From Panicum virgatum (taxonomy: Eukaryota; Streptophyta; Magnoliopsida; Poales; Poaceae): 64,000 bases of DNA. The notes under the pieces were generated by a model. It was not told the origin of the DNA and did not search any database. It worked only from the letters and a program-made list of their open reading frames with translations. Made by a program: the position numbers and the translations under genes. The stretch spans positions 24,651,238-24,715,237 of the forward strand of contig NC_053149.1 of NCBI RefSeq assembly GCF_016808335.1, given 5' to 3'. Positions 10,449 through 21,962 of this stretch are shown one piece after another (position 1 is the stretch's first letter; every line of letters begins with the position of its first letter).

Positions 10449-12219
10449 ATCAGTATCATGAGCCATCCTAGCCTAGTCATGCACGGTCAATTCTTAAGCC
10501 ATGAAATGCCTCTGATTTTCATCGGTATTAAGATGCATGTGCTGTGCAGATTAGATCCTATTGCACAGTTAAGTTTGATTCATGTTTTAGATGCAATTAG
10601 TCTCTATAGAATGGCTTTTACGTGTTAATCTTGCTTGATTAGATCAAAATCATGGTTAATTAAGTTTCTGATCACGAGATTAGATCTAATCTAATTCAGA
10701 TTAAGTCAAGCTTAAGTTGAAATCTTGATCTGTTAATGCTAAAGGTCATGGATTAGGTGCAAATCATAATCTTTATGTTAATTCATGTTTAGACCGAGGC
10801 TAATTAATATTTGTTCATGATTAAGTTAAGTAATTAAGGTTAGGGTTTAAGATTGCTTACTGTTATCCCCAAAATTAGCGCCCTGTTAAGTCCCTGTTTA
10901 TGCTTAATTCCGCAAATTAGATCCAAAACTTATAAGATTAGATGCATCAGCCAGCATGTAGAAGAAGGGGAAAAGCAATTTTTCAGATCGCATCAAGAAA
11001 TCCCCAAATTCCTCATGAACCCTAACTCTAACCCTAAGATTGAAACTTACCTTAATGGCCACCAAGAGTTGGTTCGAAGATCATGAGAAAGCACCAATGC
11101 AGCCCCCCCCCCCCCCCCCCCGACGAAGCCACGCGCGCCTCGGTCGCACGCGGCGCCGGCGGGAGGACCCGCAGCGGCGCATCAGGAGAGGTCGCGGCCA
11201 TGAGGCACCGGCCGGCGCTCGCGGCATGGGGCCCGCGCAGCTCAGGCCGCATTAGGCTGCTAGCCATCCCGAGCCATAGAGCATCACGCGCATGAGGTGG
11301 CGCGGGGCCAGACGCCAGCACCTGGCCGCGCGGCTCGATCACGCCAGGCTGCCGCTCCCGAGGCCCCCACTGGGCTGGGCCGGCCAGCGCCCCAAGGCGG
11401 ACGCGCGGCGGCGCATAAGGGCTGGGCCCGCACGTGTAAGCGGCGGCAGGGCCAGAGCAGCTGCACGTGCGCAAGCATGAGGAGCGTCGCGCTCGCGATG
11501 GCGGCGTGGCAGCCGCGCGAGTTGCGATGCGGCTACTCAGACTGAGGAGAATGGAAGGACGGAGTGCTGTGTTTAGGGTTCCGACAACTCCTTCTGATTT
11601 TATATGAAGTCGTGGCAACTCGTAACTGTTGGATCTAACGAACGATCCAGATTGAGCCGCATTAGGATTTGCCCGTAAATGGGCCAAGCGGCGCCATTTG
11701 GGCCGCACGAGCTGTGCTGTTCACTTTCGGCCCGCGCATGCAAGGGGATGTTTTTGGGCCTGTTTTCACGGTTTTAGCCCAGTTTAAGATTTAAAGCCTT
11801 TTCCTTTACAGTTTTAAGCTTAATTTAATTTTTGTTATGTTTAAGGGTTTAATTATTTCCGTTGCACTTATATTTACCAGCATTATGTTATTTAATTTTC
11901 CATGAGTTATTTAAATGCTTTTAATTATGTTTTAATTGCATTTATTCATTGAAAATTATGTTCATCCACCATAAGCAATTGAGATGCACTCTATTTAAAT
12001 GGAGCCATCGGGAAGTTTATTTAGAGCACTTGTAATTAATTCTGACCATAATTTATTTAATTACGGGTTTTAATGATAAATTTTGTTTGTTTTCCCCATC
12101 GGTGATGCAAATTGAAATTTCTGTATGATTTTAATCAGACCATCGTAGGGTTAATTTCATACTTCCTAAGCGCATCTTAATTGTGAATTTAATGAAGTTA
12201 TTGTTCTCATGATTTTCAG
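10449..12219 (+). other. Leader of element B, probably intronic
   Basis: From the end of the 5' LTR to the gag acceptor. It holds AT-rich sequence, a GC-rich block (about 11100..11560) with a 19-C run at 11103..11121, and no convincing gene. A 218-codon minus-strand frame at 11052..11708 and several plus-strand frames overlap in the GC-rich block. They have no domain and look like composition artefacts. Confidence 0.55.
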
Positions 12220-13110
12220 TGAACACTGTGATGGACTACCTGAAGTCTATTGAGCCCCTAAATGGCACCAACTATCCAAGCTGGTATAAAGATGTTCAGG
12301 TTGCCATTGCTGTGTGCGAGTATGATCTCGCCTTACGTCAAGAAAAGCCAGCAGAGCCCGCTGATCCCAATGGTGATCGTACTGTCATTGTGAAGTGGGA
12401 GAGATCTGACAGGATGGCCAACATGATCATTAAGCAAACGATCTCTCCGGCCATCTGTGGTGCTATTCCTGATAAGGACCAGGATGGTAATGAGCTGAGC
12501 GCCAAGGCATACCTTGCCAAGGTGGAGGAGACCTTTAAGCGTTCTTCCAAGACTTATGCTAGCACTCTGATTATGAAGATGCTGACTTCACAATATGATG
12601 GGAAAAGTGGAATCAGGGGGCACATTATGAGCATGTGTGACATGGCAAGCTGAAGACACTGGATTTGGCTATCTTTGATGGTTTTCTGGTGCACTTCATC
12701 ATGATTTCACTGCCAGTACAGTACAGTCCCTTCAAAATAAGCTACAACACTCAGAAGGTGACATGGAGCATGGCTGAGCTCATTAGAAACTGTGTTGTGG
12801 AAGAAGAAAGGCAGAAAGCTGAAAGGATGAAGGATGTTGTCAACATGGTTAGCGAGTGCTTTGGGCGTGTTAGCGTCAGCAACACTTCTAAGCATCAGGC
12901 TGAGTCAGGCAGCAGCAAGTAGCATAAAATAAAGTTTAAGGGCCATAAGAGCAAGGCCGTGTCACATAAGAGGACTTCCGATGAGAAGTTATGCAAATTC
13001 TGCAAGTCCCCTAAGCATGTGCAAAAGGACTGCGCAGGATTTAAGGAGTGGCTTAAGAACAAAGGTACAATTACTGATTATGTATCTTTTATTGATGAAT
13101 CATTTTAGTG
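12220..13110 (+). pseudogene. Copia gag body with zinc knuckle (element B)
   Basis: The frame opens with NTVMDYLKSIEPLNGTNYPS, a Copia gag (UBN2-type) N-terminus, and runs to a stop at about 12653. After a frame change it continues (12665..12922) with SLPVQYSPFKISYNTQ and a Lys/Glu-rich tail. A stop then precedes the CCHC knuckle CKFCKSPKHVQKDC at 12992..13033, where the usual Gly is replaced by Pro. Gag would form the cytoplasmic particle and bind element RNA. At least one frameshift and two stops inactivate it. Confidence 0.85.
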
Positions 13111-13404
13111 AATTTTTCTCCTAATACTTGGTGGATTGAGTCAGGTGCCACTGTGCACATTTCCAATTCACTGCAGGTATTCAGTTCGATCCGAACTATA
13201 AGCGAGGGGGAGCGAAGTCTAAGAGTGGCTAATGGCAATGAGGTGAAGGTTGATGGCATTGGGAGCTTCGACTTGGAGTTACCCGGCGGCTTCAACCTTA
13301 GTTTGCATGATGTTCTTTATGTTCCCAGTTTGAAGAGAAACCTTATTTCTATTTCACGTTTAGATAAGTCGGGACATATTTGTGAGTTTGGCAACTCTGT
13401 GTGA
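13111..13404 (+). pseudogene. Copia protease region (element B)
   Basis: The frame contains WWIESGATVHISN followed by the LSLHDVLYVPSLKRNLISI stretch that links protease to integrase in Copia polyproteins. The catalytic triad Asp-Ser-Gly reads Glu-Ser-Gly here, a one-base change that should abolish aspartic protease activity. A TGA ends the frame at 13404. Confidence 0.85.
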
Positions 13405-13419
13405 AACATTAAGTTTCAT

Positions 13420-14490
13420 AATTTAAGTGTTGGCCTTGGTCATTTGCAAGACGATCTTTATTTGCTCTCTTTTGATAATGTTTATTCTGCAATGAATGTG
13501 GATGATGTATCGCATAAGCGTAAGTGTGATGATGAGACTTCTTCGAAATTGTGGCATTGTCGATTGGGCCACATTTCGAGGGGGAGAATTGAGCGTCTCA
13601 TAAGAGAAGAGATACTCCATTCATTATATCTCTCAGACTTAGATCAATAATGCGTTGATTTTATTAAGGAGAAATTCACTAAGACAATTAAGAAAGGAGC
13701 TACTCGGAGTTCGGGCCTATTAGAAATAATTCATATTGATATTTGTGGCCCGTTCCCAATAAAGTTTGTTGATGGTTTTGATTCGTTCATTACCTTCACA
13801 GATGACTTCTCTCGTTATGGTTATATTTACCCCATTCGTGATCGATCCGAGTCATTAGATAAATTCAAAATATTCAAGGCTGAAGTGGAAAATCGGCATA
13901 ATGTCACTATTAAGTTAGTGAGATCGGTTTGAGGTGGTGAATATTATAGGTGACATGCTCCATTCGGCTAAGTACCTATTCCATTCGCTAAGTATCTTGA
14001 AGAGAATGGTATAAAGGCCCAGTACAGTATAACCGGCGAACCACAGCAAAACGGTGTAGCTGAGCGTCGTAATCGTACACTAATGGACATGTTACGTAGT
14101 ATGCTTAGTTATTCTAGTTTGTATGTGGAACTGTAGATGGAAGCATGAAAAATAGCTACACACATACTTAATCGTGTTCCTTCCAAAACCGTGCCAAAAA
14201 ACACCTTATGAATTATGGTTTGGGAAGAAACCGTCGCTTAATTATTTGCGTGTGTGGGGCTGTCCAGCCAAAGCTAAGTTATTTAATCCACAGCAAAAGA
14301 AATTAGATGATAAGACAGTGAGCTGCTATTTCATCGGATACCTTGATAAGTGTAAGGGATACTGATTCTACTATCCTGATCGTTTCACTAAGTTCGTTGA
14401 GACCAGGCAGGCTTTGTTCCTAGAGGATGCATGAATCAGTGGGAGCTTTTCAAGGAGGGAAATTAATTTTGAAGAAATACGGGCTGAGCT
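13420..14490 (+). pseudogene. Copia integrase (element B)
   Basis: Seen in broken frames: LWHCRLGHISRGRIERL (HHCC-side pre-integrase), IHIDICGPFP and FTDDFSRYGYIY (catalytic core with the first two acidic residues), then NGVAERRNRTLMDMLRSML (motif around the last catalytic Glu). After these comes LWFGKKPSLNYLRVWGCPAK. At least four internal stops and a frameshift near 13960 are visible. The protein would insert element cDNA into the genome. Confidence 0.85.
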
Positions 14491-14497
14491 TCCCATC

Positions 14498-15784
14498 TTG
14501 GTGATTCAAGAAAGAGTAACACCTCAGTTAGTGCCGCTGTTCGTTCCTTCTGTGCAGAGTGCACCATCTGTTCAGATTACGCCTCCTGTTCAGAGTACTA
14601 GCACTGCTCCGCAAGTTGAAGTAGCTCATGAGCCTGCGAGCGAACAAGCTGAGCAAGTGGCGCCTAATGCTGAAGTTGAGAACCCTGTCGAGGTGCCTCA
14701 GGCTGCACCTCTACCAGCACCTCAGCCTATTGAACTCTTGAGAAGATCACATCGGGCTAGAAAACAAACAGTTTTCCTTGATTATGAGACATACTTGAGT
14801 GAGGACATGTATGATATTGGGAAAGCTGATGATCCTAACTCATTCAGAGAGGCAGTATCATGTGAGAACTCTGCCAAATGGGTTGAGGCCATGGAAGAAG
14901 AACTTAAGTCCACGAGTTCTAATGATGTATGTGATCTGGTAGATATTCCTGATGGAGTCAAACCAGTAGGCTGTAAATGGGTCTACAAGACTAAACGTGA
15001 CTCTAAAGGGAATGTCGAACTATTCAAAGCAAGGCTTGTAGCCAAAGGTTTTACACGAAAGGAAGGGGTTGATTATAATGAAACTTTATCCCCTGTGTCT
15101 AAGAAAGATTCATTCAGAATCATCATGGCGCTAGTGCCTCATTATGATTTAGAGCTGCATCAGATGGATGTCAAAACTGCGTTCCTTAATGGTGACTTGG
15201 ATGAGACCATCTTCATGGCACAACCGGAAGGTTTTGTTGTGAAGGGCAAGGAACATTTGGGATGCAGACTAAAGAAATCCATTTACAGACTTAAGCCAGC
15301 GTCAAGACAGTGGAAAATTAAATTCGATCAAGTGATTAAGAAATTTGGATTTAAGGAGAATGATGTAGATAATTGTATCTACACTAAGATAAATGGTGGT
15401 AAATTCATAATTCTAGTGCTTTATGTGGATGATATCCTATTAGCGAACAGCGATAAGCGTATGCTACATGAGACAAAGGGATTTCTTTCATCCAACTTTG
15501 ATATGAAAGATCTTGGTGAAGCATCTTATGTTTTGGGCATTGAGATAAACCGAGATAGGACCAAAGGAGTACAAGGATTGTCTCAAAAGGCATATATTGA
15601 GAAAATGCTTAAGAGATTTAATATGGATAAGAGTAAGGCCACACCTGTTCCATTAGCGAAGGGTGATAAGTTTAGTGTAGCCCAATGTTCTAAGAACCAA
15701 TTGGAATCAGATGAAATTTAGGACATACCTTATGCTTCAGCTGTCGGAAGCCTGATGTATGCACAAGTCTGTACGCATCCTGAC
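14498..15784 (+). pseudogene. Copia reverse transcriptase (element B)
   Basis: A 407-codon open stretch containing VGCKWVYKTKRDSKG, ARLVAKGFTRKEGVDYNET, HQMDVKTAFLNGDL and the catalytic LYVDDILLA motif. A stop at 15719 (after LESDEI) is followed by PYASAVGSLMYAQVCTHPD, where the frame ends at the Gypsy insertion. The RT core itself is open. The Ala in LKPASRQW, where the family has QAPRQW, is a further sign of drift. Confidence 0.92.
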
Positions 15785-18700
15785 TGTAACACCCGGTTTA
15801 TAAAAGGACATAAACCGAGCAATCATATACGTGCCAGGATCAAGTCACACGTATATACAACAGAATGAACAATATATCACAGCACATATCACGTAAAAAG
15901 ATATAATAAAGTGAATACGAATGTTATTTATTAATGACAAAATATCTGATACAGCGGAAGCGTAAAATACATATACGAAGAAACTCTCGGAAGCAGGGCG
16001 CCACAGGGACGTCGACTGGGAGATGAACGCCTAGAAGTCCTCGTAGTCCTAGTAGCGCTGAGTGAACTCCCTCGGGTCGGCAGGAACTGAGCAGCAGTAG
16101 AGTATCCCCAAGAGGAAAAAGGGTAGAGTAGGCAAGAGTGAGTACACAACTTGTACTCAACAAGTATAACACAAACTATGAGGCTCTAAGGTTGGCTGAC
16201 TCAACTGCATTAGCTTTTAAGTCTTGGCAAAATTTTATTAAAGCTAATTACTACAAGTTGATGAATTACCATAAACCCAGTTACATAGTAATTAGTCAAA
16301 ATTAATCATGATACTACTGAGAACCAAACCAAACCAAGCCACCCGGGGAACCATCCTAACCAAAGGAAGATAACCCCACTAATCAAAAGGAGGATTTGGG
16401 CCGCTCATGACCGTGAGCACGGCTAGTATACAAGTTTTACACTCTGCAGAGGTTGCACATCTTTACCCATAAGTCGTGAGCTACGCTAGTTGTTCATCAC
16501 ACTTCCTTAGGTGAGATGACTAGCAAACTCACTACGAGGCCATTACAAAGGATCACGTTGGTAAGGTGTAACCGCTAAGGATTCAGGCAATGCAACGATG
16601 GTGCCCACCTCGAGGGGGTACACAGACCAAGCCTCGTAGTGTAGGGACCATTGAAGCTCGACCGCCCTCTTGCCCCGTCGGTAAGTTACTCCCGAACCAA
16701 AATGACCTAATTAGTAAGCCAAGACCGTCCCATTCCAGTCTTGTGGTAGCACTGTTGTCCCAGGTTGTCGCTCTATGAACCGGTCCTTATGGAGAGTGGC
16801 CAACCTAGCAGTAAGCACCGTGCTGGCCCCCTAAACCATGTTTCTAACAAAACCAATTTTTAACGAGACGTGAGCCCCTCAAACGGGCCACTCCCAGAAT
16901 TAAGTTGCATATACCATTAATCAAATTATTTAAAAAGGACCAAGTGTGTTATAGCGCGGCACCTAGCACAACTAACCAAAATGCAGCCCAAAGGATATAT
17001 ATATAAGGTAATAAAGTGGCTAGGAGAGTCCTTATAGGCATACAATATTAAAATGCAGTATGAAATGTATTTAAAGTGATAGGTGGTGTTCATGTTATAC
17101 TTGCCTTCCTCAAACTGCTCCTGCTGCTGCTCAAACTGGTCTGAAGACGGCTGCTCCGGGTACTGGTACTGGGGCTCCTCAGATGGATCAACGTCTACTC
17201 ACGAACACATGGCCAAAAACAATACACAACATAAACATACATGCAAACAATAGCAAAAACTAAGAAACAGTACAACAATACATGAAAACAGCAAACAAAA
17301 CTATGCTAGAACTATTCTACGCATTACAACGATCGCGTGGACATAAAGAACGCCTAAAACGGAGCTAGAACGCGAAAACTAGGCCTAAAACCAGGTCCAG
17401 GAGGTTAACTGTAAGAAAAACATAGTTTGTGGGGGTTTTCTGCAAAAACCGAGGGCCTAAATGTAATTAACGCATAGATCTAGGGTCTAACACGTAAAAC
17501 TACCAGAGCTGGACGGCGGGTTCTATTTTAAAGAAACTCAGGGGTTAAAACGGTAAAAACAGGACTAAACTGTAAATACTTTTGAACAGGTGTGGACTGC
17601 GGGTTGATACTGCAAAAGCTCAGGGGCTCTTTAGAAAGATTGCCAGGCGAAGGGGTATGTTTGAATCTGGGCGCTTGGATCTGGATCGGATGGCTCAGGA
17701 AAGACTAGATCCAGATCTAATCTTGGGCGTCAATTTTGGATTGGACGGGTCAGATCTAACAGGGCGCGGGCCAGCGGCGCTGACGCCGGAGCTGGAGCTC
17801 CCGCAGTGGCGCGCGGCTGGAAGCTCGCCGGCGTTGGCCGATCTGGCGATTCCGAGCTGGGTTTGGCCTGGGATTTGACCGTGGAGCATGCCCGTGGCAC
17901 GCGTAGTCCACCTGGAGCGCTGGTTGGGTTCGGGGAGGCTCGGAGCTTGGAGCTCGGCGACGGTGGTGGCTCTGGGCGGCTAGGTCTCACCGGAGCGCAT
18001 AGGGGCGGGAGGAGGTGCTGAAGCTCACCGGGGCTCGGGCTCGAGCAGGGAGGCCGTGAAGGGCGTCGGCGTCGTGGACCGGCGGCGAGTCGCGGGCGGC
18101 GCTCGGGGAGGAGGTTGTTGCAGTGGAGGTCCGGGCGTCAGGATCCCGCGGCTCGACTCGTGGTACTCCTGCGAAGAAGCTACGAGGTTCAGGGCGGCCG
18201 GAGCACCAGTGGCGGCGAGAAATTGAGACGGCGGCCCGTTCTCACCGGAGTTGAAGTCCGGCGCGATTCCAGCGCGGCGCGGGTAGAGCTCGGGGAAGGC
18301 CGGTTTGGGGAGGTCCCTGGCGGCACTGCGGAGCTTCTGCGCGACTCGAGGAAGGCTGCGGTGCGGCAGAGAGGTGAGGCCACGGCGGCGCAGGGCTCGG
18401 TTTGGGGCCGGGGTTTGGTTGTGGAGGATCAGCGTTGAACGCGTGATCCACCAGAGGCGACAGCAAGGGCCGGCGAGGCTCAGGGCGGCGAGCACCATGG
18501 CGCAGGCGGGTCTGCGCGGCGAGAGTCGCTGGCGTGCGCGATCGTGCATGGCTCTAAGCACAGGAGCGGTGGCAAACGGTCGTGCGCGCATGCGCAGTGC
18601 ACAAGCAAGGTGGAACGGGGCTCGGGAGGGGTCGTGCTGCGCTACAGGGGTGCTGCCATGGTGAAGCGGCGGCGGCGGGACGCTGGCGCTGGTGTTCCAA

Positions 18701-19865
18701 CCTAGGAACGGCCCTATGTGCTATGGTAGCTAGCGCAAAAAGAAGGAGGGACTATGCTGATGCTCACCGAGGGGTTGTGGTGGCCGGAGTTGCGGCGTAG
18801 GGAGGTCGTCGGCGAAGTCCGGCGGCGGGATGTGGCGGAGCTTGCGGAGAAAGGTCGAATCGGGGTCGCTCCAGGCTCATGGACTACTTGGATCAGCGCG
18901 GGGTGCTCCTGCAGTGGCGGTGGAAGGGTCAGTGTGACCGGAGCATAACCGGCGGCGAGCAATTGCTCGAGGAATCGCTCACCTACGGCGGTGGTTGTTC
19001 TGCTTCGAGCGCCGGGGTAGCGGGCGGCTGCGGCTAGGGTTTGGGCTGCGGGATGGGAAGAGCGCAGGGGTTCCGCGGGCGGTTTAAAGGAGACGGCCGG
19101 AGATCTCGGGGTGGGAGCAGGGAAGGAAGGTTGCGGGAGTTTCGGCCGGAGATCTCGGCCTGGCCATTCCGCGGGGAAGACGACCCTGCCAAGCGGGCCC
19201 GGCTGGTCAGCGGGGAACCGCGCGCAGGCTGGCAGGTGGGGTCAGGCGTGCAGTGGGGGCGCAGGCGACACACTCGCGGCCGGAGTGTGGGAGAGGGGGC
19301 GCTGGGCTGCTGCTTCGCGCGCAGGAGAGCTGGGCCGCGTGCGCTGGTCCCTGGTGGAGTGCGAGGCAGGCTGGCGGTGGCGGGCCTGCGGAGGGAGCGG
19401 GGACGGGCCGAGCTGGGCTGAAAGGTTTGGGCTGGCCTGCGTGGGAACTGGGCCGCAGTGCTGGGCTTTGCGGGGAGAGAAAGGGCCGCTCGGGAAAAAG
19501 GGAAGGAGTGGGAGCGGGCTGGTGCGATCTGTTGGGCCAGGCGGGGAGGAGTGGGCCGCCGGGTTGGGTTTGGTTTCTTCTTTTCCTATTTCTTTCCTCT
19601 TTTCTATTTCTTTTCTCTTCCTATTTCCAACACTACTCAAACTATTTGAATTCAAATTCAAATTTGAATTCAATCCTAGCACTCAAACAAAAAGAACAAA
19701 GCTCCAGCATGAATGCAACAACAAATTTTAAACTTAAACAAATTTTATTTACTTGTGGATCAAAATTAGATTTAATGCAAGTCTAAGCATAATGAAACCT
19801 TAGAAAATTAAATAAAGCCAATTAAATTTATTATTAAATTCTGAAATTTAAATTAGGGTGTTACA
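15785..19865 (-). repeat. 3' LTR of the nested Gypsy element
   Basis: 4081 bp with ends TGTAACACCC and GGGTGTTACA, matching the solo LTR at 3605..7057 but about 630 bp longer. The GC-rich core (about 17580..19560) is open in many frames on both strands without any domain. I treat those frames as composition artefacts. Confidence 0.85.
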
Positions 19866-19905
19866 AATCCTACCCCTTACAAGAATCTCGTCCCGAGATT
19901 CTGGG
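19866..19905 (-). promoter_or_regulatory. Polypurine tract and adjoining hairpin
   Basis: On the minus strand, AGAATCTCG-GGA-CGAGATTCT (19882..19902) forms a perfect 9-bp stem with a 3-nt loop. It is followed by the purine tract AAGGGGTAGGA and then the LTR start TGTAACACCC. The purine tract primes plus-strand DNA synthesis. Confidence 0.7.
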
Positions 19906-20530
19906 CTGGCTAGCAAAGAGATCCGGATATGTCTTCATCAACTCCTCTTCCTTCTTCTGGCAAGTCCTCCGGAAAGACATCCGGGAATTCAGACACCACG
20001 CGAATACCATCCGTGGGTCTAGCCTCCATCTGATGAAGAAAACCAGAAGGCTCTGTAGCACTGACTATCACCTCTTGGCCATCAGATGCTGACAAGTGAA
20101 CTGATCGCTGAGCACAATCAATTCTGACTCCCCACTTGGCAAGAGTATCCATTCCCAGAATCACATCAATACCCTTGGTGTCTATCACCATCAGATTTGC
20201 ACTGAACTCTACCCCCCCCTATGGAAACACTGACTCTGGGGCAGAAGATATGAGACCTCAATTGTACTCCAGGTGAAGATACTAACATGCACCTCTTTAA
20301 TGTGCTAGTACGAATACCATGATGCTCGACAAAAGACTGTGTAATAAAGGAATGCGTAGCACCAGTATCGAAAAGCACCGTAGCTAGATATGAGTTGACC
20401 ATGGACGTACCAGTAACCACGTTCGGAGACTCGGCCGCTGACTCGGCCGTCACATGGTTCACCTTCCCCTGTCGTGGTGCCCTGGGTTGGGCTGGGCGCC
20501 CCTGCTGTCCTGCCTGCCGTGGAGCCGTTG
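19906..20530 (-). pseudogene. Gypsy protease and start of reverse transcriptase
   Basis: Minus-strand frames read VLFDTGATHSFITQSFVEHH (aspartic protease, intact DTG), then VILGMDTLAKWGVRIDCAQR and VVSEFPDVFPEDLPEE. That is the protease C-terminus and the linker to reverse transcriptase of Ty3/gypsy elements. The RT palm is absent: the sequence runs into the 3' polypurine tract soon after, so most of pol has been deleted. A frame change separates the two parts near 20190. Confidence 0.88.
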
Positions 20531-21226
20531 AGCAGCAGCAGTAGTAGTTTGAGGAAGGTAAGTATAACATGAACACCACCTATCACTTTAAATACATTTC
20601 ATACTGCATTTTAATATTGTATGCCTATAAGGACTCTCCTAGCCACTTTATTACCTTATATATATCATTTGGGCTGCATTTTGGTTAGTTGTGCTAGGTG
20701 CCGCGCTATAACACACTTGGTCCTTTTTAATTAATTTGATTAATGGTATATGCAACTTAATTCTGGGAGTGGCCCGTTTGAGGGGCTCACGTCTCGTTAA
20801 AAATTGGTTTTGTTAGAAACATGGTTTAGGGGGCCAGCACGGTGCTTACTGCTAGGTTGGCCACTCTCCATAAGGACCGGTTCATAGAGCGACAACCTAG
20901 GACAACAGTGCTACCACAAGACTGGAATGGGACGGTCTTGGCTTATTAATTAGGTCATTTTGGTTCGGGAGTAACTTACCGACGGGGCAAGAGGGCGGTC
21001 GAGCTTCAATGGTCCCTACGCTACGAGGCTTGGTCTGTGTACCCCCTCGAGGTGGGCACCATCGTTGCATTGCCTGAATCCTTAGCGGTTACACCTTACC
21101 AACGTGATCCTTTGTAATGGCCTCGTAGTGAGTTTGCTAGTCATCTCACCTAAGGAAGTGTGATGAACAACTAGCGTAGCTCACGACTTGTGGGTAAAGA
21201 TGTGCAACCTCTGCAGAGTGTAAAAC
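20531..21226 (+). repeat. Inverted LTR fragment of the nested Gypsy element
   Basis: Reverse-complementary to about 16432..17124 of the adjacent LTR, including the CTCTGCAGAGTGTAAAACT end and the GATAGGTGGTGTTCATG start. It shares the GGTGGGCACCATCGTTGC variant with that LTR and not with the solo LTR at 3605..7057. It therefore probably comes from the same insertion. Confidence 0.82.
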
Positions 21227-21555
21227 TGGTGGCATGCTATGAAGCAACAGGACAGGCTGTTTGGCTTAAGAATTTTATTCCGGGCCTCAAGGTAATTGAC
21301 AGCATTACGGAACCTATAAGGTTATACTACGATAATCAGTCCGCAGTATTCTTTTCGAGTAACAACAAGTCAAGTGGTGCTTCCAAACACATTGACCTTA
21401 AGTATCGTGTTGTCAAAGAAAGATGCCAAGATCGAACCATTAAGATTGAGCACATAAGAACTAATTCTATGTTAGCGGATCTGCTCACTAAAGGCTTACC
21501 ACCGAATGTGTTTAAGCAGCACGTTACTAATATGGGTTTGGTGGATAGTCTTTAG
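21227..21555 (+). pseudogene. Copia RNase H C-terminus (element B)
   Basis: The frame resumes with VACYEATGQAVWLKNFI and continues through LYYDNQSAVFFSSNNK and MLADLLTKGLPPNVFKQHV to a stop. This is the end of the Copia RNase H domain. The N-terminal half with the first catalytic residues was lost at the junction. The apparent upstream Met codon lies in the LTR fragment and is not a real start. Confidence 0.88.
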
Positions 21556-21962
21556 GTCCTGGTTTAGGGCCATTACGAACTCTCAACTAACGAATAGGCG
21601 TTCTACCGAGGTGTTTTAGTAAGAATGTGGGTAATGGGGTCCCAGTATTGCATCAAGCTGCTGACGATGCATTGGTCTGGTACTTTCTGTTACTACTAAG
21701 GGTGAACATTAGTACGATGTGAACATTAACCTTAACCGTTCGATCAAGTGGGAGAATGTTGGAAATAAATTTCTGTGATCTTCACTATTAAGGAAAGTGT
21801 TTATACCACCTAAACGCGATTAATGAAACCTAATGATAAAACCCTAATGGGCTGCGATCAGCAGGCACATTAGGCCCGTTTCTAGAGGCTGGTCCCCAGC
21901 CCCACAGTGCCTATAAATATGAGGTCGTGGTTAGCACCTTAATCACCCATTCATCTCATTCT

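Larger units (their letters stand above)
15785..21226 (-). mobile_element. Rearranged Gypsy element nested in B
   Basis: Left to right: a full 3' LTR (15785..19865, minus orientation), a short interior with protease and the RT start (19866..20530, minus strand), then about 690 bp of LTR sequence in the opposite orientation (20531..21226). A simple insertion would have both LTRs in the same direction. The host Copia frame is lost between CTHPD and VACYEATGQ, roughly 80 codons, so the right junction also carries a deletion. Confidence 0.8.

Noticed and set aside
11052..11708. 218-codon minus-strand frame
   Set aside because: GC-rich leader or intron of Copia element B; Arg/Pro/Ala-rich shadow with no domain.
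17582..19786. Many frames up to 206 codons on both strands
   Set aside because: Inside the Gypsy 3' LTR, with composition-driven open frames like those in the solo LTR copy.
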